Below are positions 52,807 to 61,961 of a stretch of 64,000 bases of DNA, in pieces. The notes under the pieces are model-generated. The model ran no database searches, was not told the origin of the DNA, and saw only the letters and a program-made list of their open reading frames with translations. Origin of the DNA: Candidatus Geothrix skivensis. GTDB taxonomy: Bacteria; Acidobacteriota; Holophagae; Holophagales; Holophagaceae. The stretch lies in assembly GCA_016721195.1 (NCBI GenBank), contig JADKIO010000005.1, forward strand, positions 866,001 to 930,000. The letters run 5' to 3'. The first letter of the stretch is position 1, and each line of letters opens with the position of its first letter. A program made the position numbers and the translations under genes.

Positions 52807-54783
52807 ATGCTCGCATCCCTCAACCACGTCGATCTGCGCTTCGGTCCCCAGGAGGTGCTGAAGGACGTGACCTGGGCCATCCAGGAGGGCGAGTGCTGGG
52901 GCGTCATCGGCCGCAACGGCGCGGGCAAAAGCACGGTGTTCAAGCTGCTGCTGGGGCAGCTGGAGGCCGATGCCGGGACCGTCGTGAAGCCCACGAAGGA
53001 ACGCGGCATCCGCATGGGCCACTATGCCCAGGATCTATTGCCAGAGACCCAGGGCAGCGTGCTGGAAGAGGCCCTGGCGGCCTTCGGCGATGTGGAGCGC
53101 CTGCAGCACGAGATGCGCGAACTGGAGCATCACATGGGCGAGGCGGGGGCCGACTTGACGGAGGTGATGGAGCGCTACCAGAAGGTGACCGAGGCCTTCG
53201 AGCACCTCGATGGATTCACCATCCGCGCCCGCGCCGAAAGCATCCTGCAGTCCCTGGGCTTCACGGCGGCGGATTTCGAGCGCAGCGTCGAGACCCTGTC
53301 CGGTGGCCAGAAGAGCCGGGTGATGCTGGCCAAGGCCATCCTCAAGGGGCAGGATCTGCTGCTGTTGGACGAGCCCACGAACCATCTGGACCTGCCCAGC
53401 CTCCGCTGGCTGGAGGGCTTCATCCAGGACGTGGATGCCACCGTGGCCATCATCAGCCACGACCGCTACTTCCTGGACAAGATCGCCACCGAGATCCTGG
53501 AGCTGGAACAGGGGCGCTCTCGGGTCTACGAAGGCAACTACTCGGAGTTCATGGATAAGAAGGAACAGGAGCTGGAACTGCTGGAGCGGCACTACGAGCA
53601 GCAACAGGCCTACATCAAGAACCAGGAAGAGTACATCCGCCGCAACATCGCGGGCCAGAACACCAAGCAGGCCCGGGGCCGCCGCACCCACCTCTCCAAG
53701 CTGAACCGCATCCAGAAGCCCCTGCGGGACCGCCGGAAGGTGAAGTTCAGCTTTCCGGAGACCCAGCGTAGCGGCGATGTAGCCCTGGTGCTGGAGAACG
53801 CCAGCGTGGGCTGGGACGGGCAGCCGCTCTACGCGCCGCTGGAGCAGCTCCAGCTCAAGCGAGGCCAGAAGATGGGCATCGTGGGCCTGAACGGCACTGG
53901 CAAATCCACGCTGCTGAAGGCCATCTCCGAGGAGATCCCCTTCATCACGGGCCTGGCCCGCCTGGGCAGCCAGGTGAAGGTGGGCTACTTCGACCAGCAT
54001 CACCGCAACCTGGATCCCCGCAACACGGTGTTCCAGCAGATCCACGGCGTGACACCCCAGGCCGTGAAGCAGGACGTGCTGGGCTTCCTGGCCAAGTTCC
54101 AGTTCCGCGGCGACGAGGTGGACAAGCCGGTCACGGCCCTCTCCGGCGGCGAGCGGGCGCGCCTCAGCATCGCCACCCTGATCCGCAACGGCGTGAACCT
54201 GCTGCTGCTGGACGAGCCCACCAACCACATGGACATCCCCAGCATGGAGGCCATGGAGGACACCATTCTCAGCTTCACCGGCGCGGCCATCGTGGTGACC
54301 CACGACCGCTACCTGCTGGGCCGCGTGGCGGATTCGCTGCTGCGCATCCATGAGGGCAAGGCCGAATTCCGCGAAGGCGGCTACGAAGACCACCAGGCCT
54401 GGGTGGACCTCGACCTTGGCAGCGAAGACGAAGCGGGCAGCCAAGAACCCGACCCCCCCAAGAAACCCGCTTCGCCGCAGGCGAAGCCCAACTCGGCGGC
54501 AAAGCCGCCGAACCCACCCACACCAAGACACGTGGCCGTGGACAAGGACAAACAGCGGGCCATCAAGCGCTTCGAGAAGCAGGTAGCTGAGGCGGAGGCC
54601 AAGGTGGCCGGGCTGGAGGAAAGGCTGGCCGAGCTCCAGCGGTCGATGGCCACCATGGACCCCACGGACTGGCAGGCCTTCAGCGCCCGCCTGGACACAC
54701 AGAAAGCCCTGGAGGCCGATCTAGCGTACGCCATGAGCGACTGGGAGGCAGCCCAGGGGGCCCTGGAGGAAGCCCAGCGCTGA
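52807..54783 (+). CDS. ABC-F family ATPase with C-terminal coiled coil (Uup/EttA-like)
   Basis: 658 residues from ATG 52807. Two ABC domains: Walker A GRNGAGKST and GLNGTGKST; signatures LSGGQKSR and LSGGERAR; Walker B LLLLDEPTNHLD and LLLLDEPTNHMD; between them the long coiled linker that ABC-F proteins insert into the ribosomal E site. After residue 540 a Pro/Ala/Lys linker and a coiled coil (FEKQVAEAEAKVAGLEERLAEL), as in Uup. No TM segments. It acts on ribosomes, not as a transporter. Confidence 0.92.
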   Translation: MLASLNHVDLRFGPQEVLKDVTWAIQEGECWGVIGRNGAGKSTVFKLLLGQLEADAGTVVKPTKERGIRMGHYAQDLLPETQGSVLEEALAAFGDVERLQHEMRELEHHMGEAGADLTEVMERYQKVTEAFEHLDGFTIRARAESILQSLGFTAADFERSVETLSGGQKSRVMLAKAILKGQDLLLLDEPTNHLDLPSLRWLEGFIQDVDATVAIISHDRYFLDKIATEILELEQGRSRVYEGNYSEFMDKKEQELELLERHYEQQQAYIKNQEEYIRRNIAGQNTKQARGRRTHLSKLNRIQKPLRDRRKVKFSFPETQRSGDVALVLENASVGWDGQPLYAPLEQLQLKRGQKMGIVGLNGTGKSTLLKAISEEIPFITGLARLGSQVKVGYFDQHHRNLDPRNTVFQQIHGVTPQAVKQDVLGFLAKFQFRGDEVDKPVTALSGGERARLSIATLIRNGVNLLLLDEPTNHMDIPSMEAMEDTILSFTGAAIVVTHDRYLLGRVADSLLRIHEGKAEFREGGYEDHQAWVDLDLGSEDEAGSQEPDPPKKPASPQAKPNSAAKPPNPPTPRHVAVDKDKQRAIKRFEKQVAEAEAKVAGLEERLAELQRSMATMDPTDWQAFSARLDTQKALEADLAYAMSDWEAAQGALEEAQR

Positions 54784-54803
54784 CCCCCCTCCCATGCGGG
54801 GGT
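54783..54803. terminator. Weak hairpin between ABC-F and aldehyde dehydrogenase genes
   Basis: ACCCCC (54783-54788) pairs with GGGGGT (54798-54803), overlapping the ABC-F stop. There is no T tract on either side, so a terminator role for the convergent genes is only tentative. Confidence 0.3.
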
Positions 54804-54805
54804 GG

Positions 54806-56209
54806 CTAGAAGTGCTTGAGGGTCAGGTCAATCATCCGCCGCACGAAGCCGGTATAGGGCGGGTACATGAGCTGGATGGCGGAATAGCGGGTGCGCTGGC
54901 GCAGGATGCCCCGGGCATTGGAGAAGGCCTCGAAGCCATGGCGGCCGTGGGCCTTGCCGAAGCCCGAGGTGTTCACGCCCCCCGTGGGCAGGCCCGTGTG
55001 GGCGAAGTGCAAAAGGGTGTCGTTGATGCAGCCGCCCCCGGCGGTGGTGCGGGCGACGATGGACTCCGCGTTCTGGCGGCTGCCGCTGAACACGTAGAGG
55101 GCCAGGGGCTTGGGCCGGTCGTTCACGAAGGCCACGGCAGCGTCCATGTCCTGCACCTTCAGGATGGGGAGCAGGGGGCCGAAGATCTCCTCCTGCATGA
55201 CCGGTGAGGCGGGATCCACCTCCGTCAGCAGCGTCGGACTGATGTAGCGGGTCGCGGCGTCCACGTCACCGCCGAAGGCTACCTGAGCGGTAGAGCCGCT
55301 CAGCAGGGCCTGCAGCCTGGTGAAGTTTCGGTCATTGATGATGCGGGCCAGATCGGGACTGGCCTGGCGGGCTGCGGCATCGGAACCGTAGAATCCCCCC
55401 AGGGCCTGCTTCAGTTCCGCCACCAGGGCATCGTGCACCCGCTCGTGGACCAGCACGTAGTCCGGGGCCACGCAGGTCTGCCCGGCGTTGACGCACTTAC
55501 CCCAGGCGATCTTGCGGGCCGCGTTGTCCAGATCGGCGTCTGCGTCCACCAGCACCGGGGACTTGCCGCCCAGCTCCAGGGTCACTGAGGTCAGGTGCTC
55601 TGCTGCGGCCTTCATGACCACCTTGCCCACGGCGGGGCTGCCGGTGAAGAAGATGTGGTCGAAGGGCAGGGCCAGCAGGGCCTGGGCCGTTTCTGCCTCG
55701 CCCTCCACCAGGGCGACCTCTTCCTCTGGGAACACCCCGGCCAGGAGCCTCCGGAGGAAGGCGTTGGTGTGGGGCGTGAACTCCGAAGGCTTGATCACGG
55801 CGCAGTTGCCCGCGGCCAGGGCCGAGACCAGGGGCCCCAGGGTGAGGTAGATGGGGTAGTTCCAGGGGCTGATGATGAGCACCACGCCCCTGGGCTCGTG
55901 AACGATGGTGCCGGCGCTTCCGAAGAGCCCGATGGGGGTCGGCACCTTGCGCGGCTTCATCCAATGGGGCAGGTGGCGAATGGCGTCCTTGAGCTCGGAA
56001 ACGACCGGGTACAACTCCGTGAGGTCCACCTCCTCCGGGGCCTTCTGAAAGTCCGCCGCCAGGGCCGCCTGGGCTTCGGCCCGCCGGGCCATGAGGGCGT
56101 CCAGCAGGGCCAGGAGTTTCGCCCTGCGCTGATCGGCGGAGCTGCCCGCCACCCGCCAGCGGGCAGCCTGCTGGCGTGCGAAGAGGGTTTCGAGCATGGC
56201 GGAGATCAT
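54806..56209 (-). CDS. Class 3 aldehyde dehydrogenase
   Basis: 467 residues from ATG 56209 (GGAG-TTCCT-ATG); the ATG 24 bases upstream lacks an RBS. Oxidises aldehydes with NAD(P). SPWNYPIYLTLGP, FTGSPAVGK, catalytic Glu in LELGGKSPV and nucleophile Cys in NAGQTCVAPDYVL. It belongs to the long-chain/coniferyl group that ends in a hydrophobic tail (YTGFVRRMIDLTLKHF), which may attach it to the membrane. Downstream of tryptophanase, with 39 bases between, so possibly one transcript. Confidence 0.9.
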   Translation of the reverse strand: MISAMLETLFARQQAARWRVAGSSADQRRAKLLALLDALMARRAEAQAALAADFQKAPEEVDLTELYPVVSELKDAIRHLPHWMKPRKVPTPIGLFGSAGTIVHEPRGVVLIISPWNYPIYLTLGPLVSALAAGNCAVIKPSEFTPHTNAFLRRLLAGVFPEEEVALVEGEAETAQALLALPFDHIFFTGSPAVGKVVMKAAAEHLTSVTLELGGKSPVLVDADADLDNAARKIAWGKCVNAGQTCVAPDYVLVHERVHDALVAELKQALGGFYGSDAAARQASPDLARIINDRNFTRLQALLSGSTAQVAFGGDVDAATRYISPTLLTEVDPASPVMQEEIFGPLLPILKVQDMDAAVAFVNDRPKPLALYVFSGSRQNAESIVARTTAGGGCINDTLLHFAHTGLPTGGVNTSGFGKAHGRHGFEAFSNARGILRQRTRYSAIQLMYPPYTGFVRRMIDLTLKHF

Positions 56210-56248
56210 AGGAACTCCTGCTTGGCGGTGCACCGTCCAGCATAGCTC

Positions 56249-57619
56249 CTAGACCCAGGCCATCTCCGCCGTGAAGTGCCGGAGGTACTTGCTCTGCTTG
56301 ACGATCTTGACGCCCCGGATCGACCTTGCCTTGGCCTTCACTTCCTCGATGACCTCGGCGGCGAAGTCGAAGTGGCTCTGGGTGTACATGCGCCGGGGGA
56401 AGGCCAGGCGCACCAGCTCCATGCTGTGGAAGGTCTCGGTGCCGTCGTCCATGCGCTTGCCGAACATGACGGAGCCGATCTCCACGCCCCGGATGCCGCC
56501 CTCCAGGTAGAGGGCGTTGCAGAGGGCCCAGGCCGGGTAGTGCTCCACGGGCATGTCCGGCAGCACGGTCTTGGCGTCGATGTAGACCGCATGGCCACCC
56601 GTGGGCTTCACGAAGCCCACCCCCGCGGCCTCCAGCTTCTCGCCCAGGTATTCGGCGGTCCGCAGGCGGTAGCGCAGGTAGTCCTCCTGCATGCCCTCCT
56701 CGAGCCCCACGGCCAGGGCCTCCAGATCCCGGCCCGCCAGCCCGCCATAGGTGGGAAAGCCCTCGGTGAGGATGAGCATGTTGCGGACGGGATCCAGCCA
56801 CTCTTCGCTGCGCAGCATGATGAAGCCGCCGATGTTCACCAGGCCGTCCTTCTTGGCGCTCATGGTGCAGCCGTCGGCGTAGCTGAACAGCTCCTGGCAG
56901 ATGGCCTTGATGGGGGTGTCCTGGTACCCGTCCTCCCGGAGCTTGATGAACATGGCGTTCTCCGCGAAGCGGCAGACATCCATGATGAAGGGCTTGCCGT
57001 GCTGCTTGAGCAGGGCCGCATAGGCGCGGATATTGGCCATGGAGACCGGCTGGCCGCCACCGGTATTGTTGGTGACCGTGATCATGCCGAAGGGGATGCG
57101 ATGGCCCTCCTGCTTGAGCACGGCCTCCACCCGGGCCAGGTCGATGTTGCCCTTGAAGGGATGGATGAGGCTGGGCTGCAGGCCCTCGGGGATCACCAGA
57201 TCCACGGCCTCCACGCCATTGAATTCGAGATTGGCGCGGGTGGTATCGAAGTGGCAGTTGTTGGGCACCAGGTCGCCCCGCTTGCAGACGGCGCTGAAGA
57301 GCACCTTCTCGGCTGCCCGGCCCTGGTGGGTGGGGATGAAGTGCTCCATCCCCGTGATGTCCTTCAGGACGGCCTCCAGCCGGAAGAAGCTGGGGGAGCC
57401 GGCGTAGCTTTCGTCGCCCACCATGATGGCCCCCCACTGGGCCGAGCTCATGGCCCCGGTTCCCGAGTCCGTCAGCCAGTCCAGCAGCACGTCCTCGGCT
57501 CGCAGCTTGAAGACGTTCAGTTTCGCAGCCTCCAGCATCCCCAGGCGCTCCTGGGGGGTGGTCATGCGGATGGGCTCGACGGACTTGATGCGGAAGGGCT
57601 CGATCATGGTGCGGGGCAT
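56249..57619 (-). CDS. tnaA: Tryptophanase
   Basis: 456 residues from ATG 57619 (GGAG-TCCCC-ATG). PLP-dependent beta-eliminating lyase: tryptophan to indole, pyruvate and ammonia. PLP Lys is in MSAKKDG. Three residues that separate tryptophanase from tyrosine phenol-lyase favour tryptophanase: Asp in CHFDTTR (Thr in TPL), His in LRHFTAEM (Phe in TPL) and Ile in VEIGS (Arg in TPL). The leader has no recognisable tnaC peptide and no tryptophan permease is next door. Divergent from coaX. Confidence 0.9.
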   Translation of the reverse strand: MPRTMIEPFRIKSVEPIRMTTPQERLGMLEAAKLNVFKLRAEDVLLDWLTDSGTGAMSSAQWGAIMVGDESYAGSPSFFRLEAVLKDITGMEHFIPTHQGRAAEKVLFSAVCKRGDLVPNNCHFDTTRANLEFNGVEAVDLVIPEGLQPSLIHPFKGNIDLARVEAVLKQEGHRIPFGMITVTNNTGGGQPVSMANIRAYAALLKQHGKPFIMDVCRFAENAMFIKLREDGYQDTPIKAICQELFSYADGCTMSAKKDGLVNIGGFIMLRSEEWLDPVRNMLILTEGFPTYGGLAGRDLEALAVGLEEGMQEDYLRYRLRTAEYLGEKLEAAGVGFVKPTGGHAVYIDAKTVLPDMPVEHYPAWALCNALYLEGGIRGVEIGSVMFGKRMDDGTETFHSMELVRLAFPRRMYTQSHFDFAAEVIEEVKAKARSIRGVKIVKQSKYLRHFTAEMAWV

Positions 57620-57728
57620 GGGGACTCCAGAAGGCACCTCCAGGCTAACCAGGGCCGCCGGCCAGGAGATCACAAGGGGGCTGGCATCGCAGACCACCTC
57701 CGGCGATCCTGGAGGATTCGGAGTGGAC

Positions 57729-58526
57729 ATGAGTCTTCTGTTGGCCGTGGATGTGGGGAACACCAACGTGGTGCTGGGGGTCTTCGACCTTTCCAAGGGG
57801 CCGGAGGCCCCCCTGGTCTGTTCCTGGCGGCTGGCCACCAGCCGGGAGAGGACCGTGGACGAGTACGGGCTCTCGGTCCTGGCCCTCATGCGCCACCAGG
57901 GCATCGAGGCGAGCCAGATCAAGCACGTGGCCATCTCCTGCGTGGTGCCACCTCTGCACCCGGTGCTCATGAGCCTGGCCAAGGCCTTCTTCGGGGTGGA
58001 CGCCTTCTACGTCGAGCCCGGCGTGAAGACCGGCGTGAAGGTGCTCATCGACAACCCCTCGGAGCTGGGGGCCGACCGTCTGGTGAACGCCGTGGCGGGC
58101 ATCGAGAAGTTCGGGGCGCCGCTCATCGTGGTGGACTTCGGCACGGCCACCACCTTCGACGTGGTCAATGCCAAGAAGGAGTACCTGGGGGGTCTCATCT
58201 GCCCCGGCCTCAAGATCAGCGCCGACGCCCTGTTCCAGCGGGCCAGCCGCCTCCCGCGGGTGGAGATCGCCGAACCCGAGCGCCTGGTGGGCCGCAACAC
58301 CGTCCAGGCCATGCAGTCCGGCATCTTCTACGGCTACGTGGGCATGGTGGACGGCATCCTGGACCGCCTCCTGGAGGAATGCCCCGAAGCCAAGGTGGCC
58401 GCCACCGGGGGCCTCGCACGGGTCATCGCCCCCCACACCAAGCACATCAAACACATCGCCCAGGATCTGACCCTGGATGGCCTGCGCATCCTCTGGTTCC
58501 GCAACCAGGGCGGAACAAGGAAGTAG
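57729..58526 (+). CDS. coaX: Type III pantothenate kinase (CoaX)
   Basis: 265 residues. First step in coenzyme A synthesis. Family signature: AVDVGNTNVVLGVF, VVDFGTATTFDVV, GGLICPGLKIS. The type III enzyme is insensitive to CoA feedback. Followed by birA after four bases, a common coaX-birA pair. Confidence 0.95.
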   Translation: MSLLLAVDVGNTNVVLGVFDLSKGPEAPLVCSWRLATSRERTVDEYGLSVLALMRHQGIEASQIKHVAISCVVPPLHPVLMSLAKAFFGVDAFYVEPGVKTGVKVLIDNPSELGADRLVNAVAGIEKFGAPLIVVDFGTATTFDVVNAKKEYLGGLICPGLKISADALFQRASRLPRVEIAEPERLVGRNTVQAMQSGIFYGYVGMVDGILDRLLEECPEAKVAATGGLARVIAPHTKHIKHIAQDLTLDGLRILWFRNQGGTRK

Positions 58527-58530
58527 GCCC

Positions 58531-59202
58531 ATGGACCTGCCGCTCATCCGGCTGGCACGGGTGGATTCCACCCAGGCCTTCCTGTGGCGGAACCCCCACC
58601 TGGGGTACTGCGCCGTGGTGGCGGATGGCCAAAGCCAGGGCCGGGGCCGCCAGGGCAGCCGCTGGGAGAGTTCGCCCGGGTCGGGGCTCTGGATGTCCGC
58701 GGCCCTGCCTTCCCCGAAGGGTGTGGCCCCGGGCCTGATGCTGCAACGAGCCATGACCGCCGCCGCCCGGGTGCTGGATCCCGATGGGCAGACCCTGGGC
58801 CTGAAGTGGCCCAATGACCTCGTGGCCTGGAAGCAGGGCCGCCTGGTGAAGCTGGGGGGCATCCTCGGCGAGCAGATCGGCGGCCGACTGCTCCTGGGAC
58901 TGGGGGTGAACCTGACCTCGGCCCCCGAGATTCCTGGGCGCGCCTTCTCCCCCGCCAGCCTGAAGGATCTGGGATTGACCACGCCTTCGGCGGTCGAGCT
59001 GGCAGGACATATCTCCCTATTTTGGACCAATTTGGAGCAGGATGTTCAGCCCCTCTTTCGATGGCCCGACACTGGCATGCCCCTGCGCTGGGAAGAAGGC
59101 CAGGGCACCTGTCTGGGCTGGGAGCCGGACGGACGGCTGAAGGTGACCACCGCCGATGGCATCCGACGGCTGAGCGTCGGGGAGGTCAGGGGCCTGGGTT
59201 GA
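58531..59202 (+). CDS. birA: Biotin protein ligase, group I (BirA without HTH)
   Basis: 223 residues. Attaches biotin to the carboxylase carrier protein. RVDSTQ, GRGRQGSRW (biotinyl-AMP loop), KWPNDL, catalytic Lys in KLGGILGE. It lacks the N-terminal DNA-binding domain, so it does not repress biotin genes. Its TGA directly abuts the stop of the convergent gene. Confidence 0.93.
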   Translation: MDLPLIRLARVDSTQAFLWRNPHLGYCAVVADGQSQGRGRQGSRWESSPGSGLWMSAALPSPKGVAPGLMLQRAMTAAARVLDPDGQTLGLKWPNDLVAWKQGRLVKLGGILGEQIGGRLLLGLGVNLTSAPEIPGRAFSPASLKDLGLTTPSAVELAGHISLFWTNLEQDVQPLFRWPDTGMPLRWEEGQGTCLGWEPDGRLKVTTADGIRRLSVGEVRGLG

Positions 59203-60405
59203 TCACAGCGCGGACCGGATCTCGAGCTCGCTGAGGATCCTCGCGCTGTTCTTGGCCACCTTGAGGATGCGGTCCACCCGGTCGGGGCTGGGATCGTAGC
59301 CATTCATCTCCAGCCAGTAGACGACGTTGCTGTGACCCGCCAGAGGACCGATCTCGATCTCCTGGCGGCGGCCCACCAGGGCGGCGGGGACGCCGGAGTA
59401 GACGGCATCGGCCAGTTCCACATCGCCCCGGTGCAGGGCCTTGACGATGGCCGCGGCGTGGACGCCGGTGCCGGTGCGGAAGGCATCCCGACCCAGCACC
59501 GGGTAGTTGGCGGGGATTTCCACATCGCACAGTTCGGCCACCAGCTCCGCCAGGGCGGGCAGATCCGACAGGTCGCCCTTGGGGAAGCCCATGAGATGGA
59601 GGTTGATCATGAGCTGGTCCAGGGCCACGTTGCCGCAGCGCTCACCGATGCCCAGGATGCTGCCGTGGAGTCGGTCCGCGCCGGCCTCAAAGGCAGCGAT
59701 GGCGTTGGCCACCCCCAGACCCCGGTCGTTGTGGCCGTGCCAGTCGATGCGCACCGAGCGGTCCTTCACCACTTCTTCCTTGATGAACTTCACCAGGCGG
59801 CGAACTCCGTACGGAGTGGCGTGGCCACAGGTGTCGGACAGGCAGATCGACTGGGCCCCCTCGTCCAGGGCCGCCCCGTAGATGGCCTTCAGCACCTCCG
59901 GCCGGGCCCGGGTACTGTCCTCGGTCACCATCATCACGGGCACTTCGTGGCGCTGGCAGAAGGCGACGGCCTTGCGGGCCGTGTCCACCAGGAAGCTCAG
60001 GTCCCAGCCCTCCACGTCCATGCGAATGGGGCTGGAACCCAGGAAAGCACCGGCTTCCAGGGGCACGCCGGAGCGCTGCTGGATCTCCGCCACCTGGACC
60101 AGGTCGGCCTCCAGGGTCCGCACGGCCACGTTGGGGGAGAGGGGGAGGCGATGGTCGCGGATCTCCACCACCAGGGCCCGCACGGCCGCCAGGGCCTTGG
60201 GGCCGGCGCCGGGCATGCCGAGGTTGACGGCATCCACCCCCAACCGGGCCAGGCGGTGGGTCAGGTCCCGCTTGGCGGCGATGTCGGGATCGCGGACCGA
60301 GGGACTCTGCAGGCCATCCCGCAGGGTCTCGTCGTTCAGCAGGGGAATCCTGGCGTCCTTGGAAGGAAGGCCGTTCCAGTCGTTGATGAGTTCATCCAAG
60401 GTCAT
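59203..60405 (-). CDS. LeuA/HMGL-family acyltransferase, exact reaction unknown
   Basis: 400 residues. TIM-barrel of the pyruvate-carboxyltransferase family: LLNDETLRDGLQSP (HMG-CoA lyase-like RDGLQ instead of the RDGEQ of most LeuA), DWHGHNDRGLG (metal His-x-His), GERCGN, and the C-terminal half DAFRTGTGVH found in homocitrate and isopropylmalate synthases. No LeuA allosteric domain. Candidates: 2-isopropylmalate synthase-like, homocitrate or Re-citrate synthase. I cannot choose among these. Six bases downstream of ppx on the same strand. Confidence 0.8.
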   Translation of the reverse strand: MTLDELINDWNGLPSKDARIPLLNDETLRDGLQSPSVRDPDIAAKRDLTHRLARLGVDAVNLGMPGAGPKALAAVRALVVEIRDHRLPLSPNVAVRTLEADLVQVAEIQQRSGVPLEAGAFLGSSPIRMDVEGWDLSFLVDTARKAVAFCQRHEVPVMMVTEDSTRARPEVLKAIYGAALDEGAQSICLSDTCGHATPYGVRRLVKFIKEEVVKDRSVRIDWHGHNDRGLGVANAIAAFEAGADRLHGSILGIGERCGNVALDQLMINLHLMGFPKGDLSDLPALAELVAELCDVEIPANYPVLGRDAFRTGTGVHAAAIVKALHRGDVELADAVYSGVPAALVGRRQEIEIGPLAGHSNVVYWLEMNGYDPSPDRVDRILKVAKNSARILSELEIRSAL

Positions 60406-60411
60406 GGGCTA

Positions 60412-61908
60412 TCAGACTACGGTGACTTCAATCCTCCGGTCCAGGAGGGTTCCCAGCAGGGAGGCCTTCTCCAGGAAGGCATCCACCTCCTGGTCCACGT
60501 CCCCGACGGCATCCAGGATGAGGTGCAGGCGCTCCTCGTCCACCTCCAAGGCCAGATGGTGGACCGCCTGGCGCCGCCGCCGATCGAGGGCGTCGGCCGC
60601 CCGGAGGATGGCCGCCAGCTTGCGCACCACCTGCCGGTGCCAGGGCGCCAGGGCACGAAAGGCCTCGTGCTTGGCGTGGTGGGGCGCCTTGCCCCGGTGG
60701 AAGCGGACCACCTGGGAGAGCACTTCCACTTCCTCGGGCCAGAAGCCCGGGAGGGTGGCGTTCCGGATCAGGTATTCACCATGCTTGTGGTGGCCCTTCT
60801 CGGAGATGGAGAAGCCGATGTCGTGCAGCCGGGAGGCGAAGGCCAGCCACTGGCGTTCCGTATCGCCCAGCTCGAAATGGGGCTGGAGGGACACGAAGAG
60901 TTCGTCCGCCAGCCGGGCGACCTGGCGGCTGTGGCCGGGATCCGGATCGAGGCGGGAAGCCAGCTGCTCGATGGAGGCCCTCCGCCGGTCCGCCAGGGGC
61001 GGGATGGCGGCACCGCCGTGTTTGAGGGCCTCCCAGACCATGCCTTCCCGCAGGCCCACGGGCAGGTGGCGCAGGGGCGGCGTGCCCAGCCATTCCATCA
61101 GCGAAAGCGCCCAGATGGCCCCGACGTGGAGCACCTCCGCCCGCTTGGGGTCCACACCGAGGTGCTCGACCCGACCTTGGGTGTCGGCGCGCCAGAGCTC
61201 CAGGGCGAAGTGCCTCAGCTGCTCGGCGCCAAAGGCCTGCCCCGCGGCGGCCCCCTTGGCCAAGTCCTCCAGGGTGCCCGAAGTGCCGAGGATCAGGGTG
61301 GGCACGGGCAGTTCAGATGGCAGATCCTTGCGGGCCTTCTTCAGGATGCGGCGGATCAGGCGGCGAAGGCCCTTCAGGTCGTGAGCGGTGGGGGGATTGG
61401 AGGTCTGGGCGGCGTCCGCCAGGCGCTGGAGCCCCCAGGGCAGGGAGATGCTGGCCACCACCCGGCTGGCCTGCACCCAGGTCAGCTCAGTGCTGCCGCC
61501 TCCGATATCCACCAGGGCCACGGGGTCCGGTGGAAAGGGAATGGCGTGGGAGACGGCCTGGTGGATGAGCCGGGCTTCCTCTTCCCCCGAGATCACCTGG
61601 ATGGGGATGCCCAGCTTCTCGGCCTCCAACACAAAGGCCTGGGCGTTCCTGGCATCCCGGAGGGCCGCCGTGCCGCAGGCCATGAGGGTGTCGCAGCCGA
61701 AGTCCCGGATGGTCTTGGCCATCTGGGAAAGCGCCTCCAGGCCCGCCCGGAAGGCCTCGGGACCGATCTCGCCGGACTTCGCCTCGCCCCGGGCCAGGCG
61801 CACCATGACCTTTTCCCGGGCCAGCACCAGCTGCCCGCCCATGGGATCGGCCTCCACCACCACCATGTGGATGGAGTTCGATCCGACATCGACGGCGGCG
61901 ATCCTCAT
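60412..61908 (-). CDS. ppx: Ppx/GppA phosphatase with HD domain
   Basis: 498 residues. Residues 1-300 form the two-lobed Ppx/GppA ATPase fold: AAVDVGSNSIHMVV, CGTAALRDARN, ISGEEEARL, VDIGGGSTEL. Residues 310-498 are HD-type helices (RLHDIGFSISEKGHHKHG, FHRGKAPHHAKHE). Degrades polyphosphate and/or pppGpp. With the Pst and Pit systems in the same window, polyphosphate turnover is plausible, but distance (over 30 kb) makes it only circumstantial. Transcribed with the LeuA-like gene. Confidence 0.93.
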   Translation of the reverse strand: MRIAAVDVGSNSIHMVVVEADPMGGQLVLAREKVMVRLARGEAKSGEIGPEAFRAGLEALSQMAKTIRDFGCDTLMACGTAALRDARNAQAFVLEAEKLGIPIQVISGEEEARLIHQAVSHAIPFPPDPVALVDIGGGSTELTWVQASRVVASISLPWGLQRLADAAQTSNPPTAHDLKGLRRLIRRILKKARKDLPSELPVPTLILGTSGTLEDLAKGAAAGQAFGAEQLRHFALELWRADTQGRVEHLGVDPKRAEVLHVGAIWALSLMEWLGTPPLRHLPVGLREGMVWEALKHGGAAIPPLADRRRASIEQLASRLDPDPGHSRQVARLADELFVSLQPHFELGDTERQWLAFASRLHDIGFSISEKGHHKHGEYLIRNATLPGFWPEEVEVLSQVVRFHRGKAPHHAKHEAFRALAPWHRQVVRKLAAILRAADALDRRRRQAVHHLALEVDEERLHLILDAVGDVDQEVDAFLEKASLLGTLLDRRIEVTVV

Positions 61909-61961
61909 GGGACGATTGTGGCGACTGGGACCAGCCTTGGGCCAGGAAACTTGGGGGAACG

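Noticed and set aside
56249..57619. Tyrosine phenol-lyase
   Set aside because: Three specificity residues match tryptophanase rather than tyrosine phenol-lyase.
56276..58738. 820-codon plus-strand frame over tryptophanase and coaX
   Set aside because: Crosses two clear genes, has no domain and is explained by GC bias.
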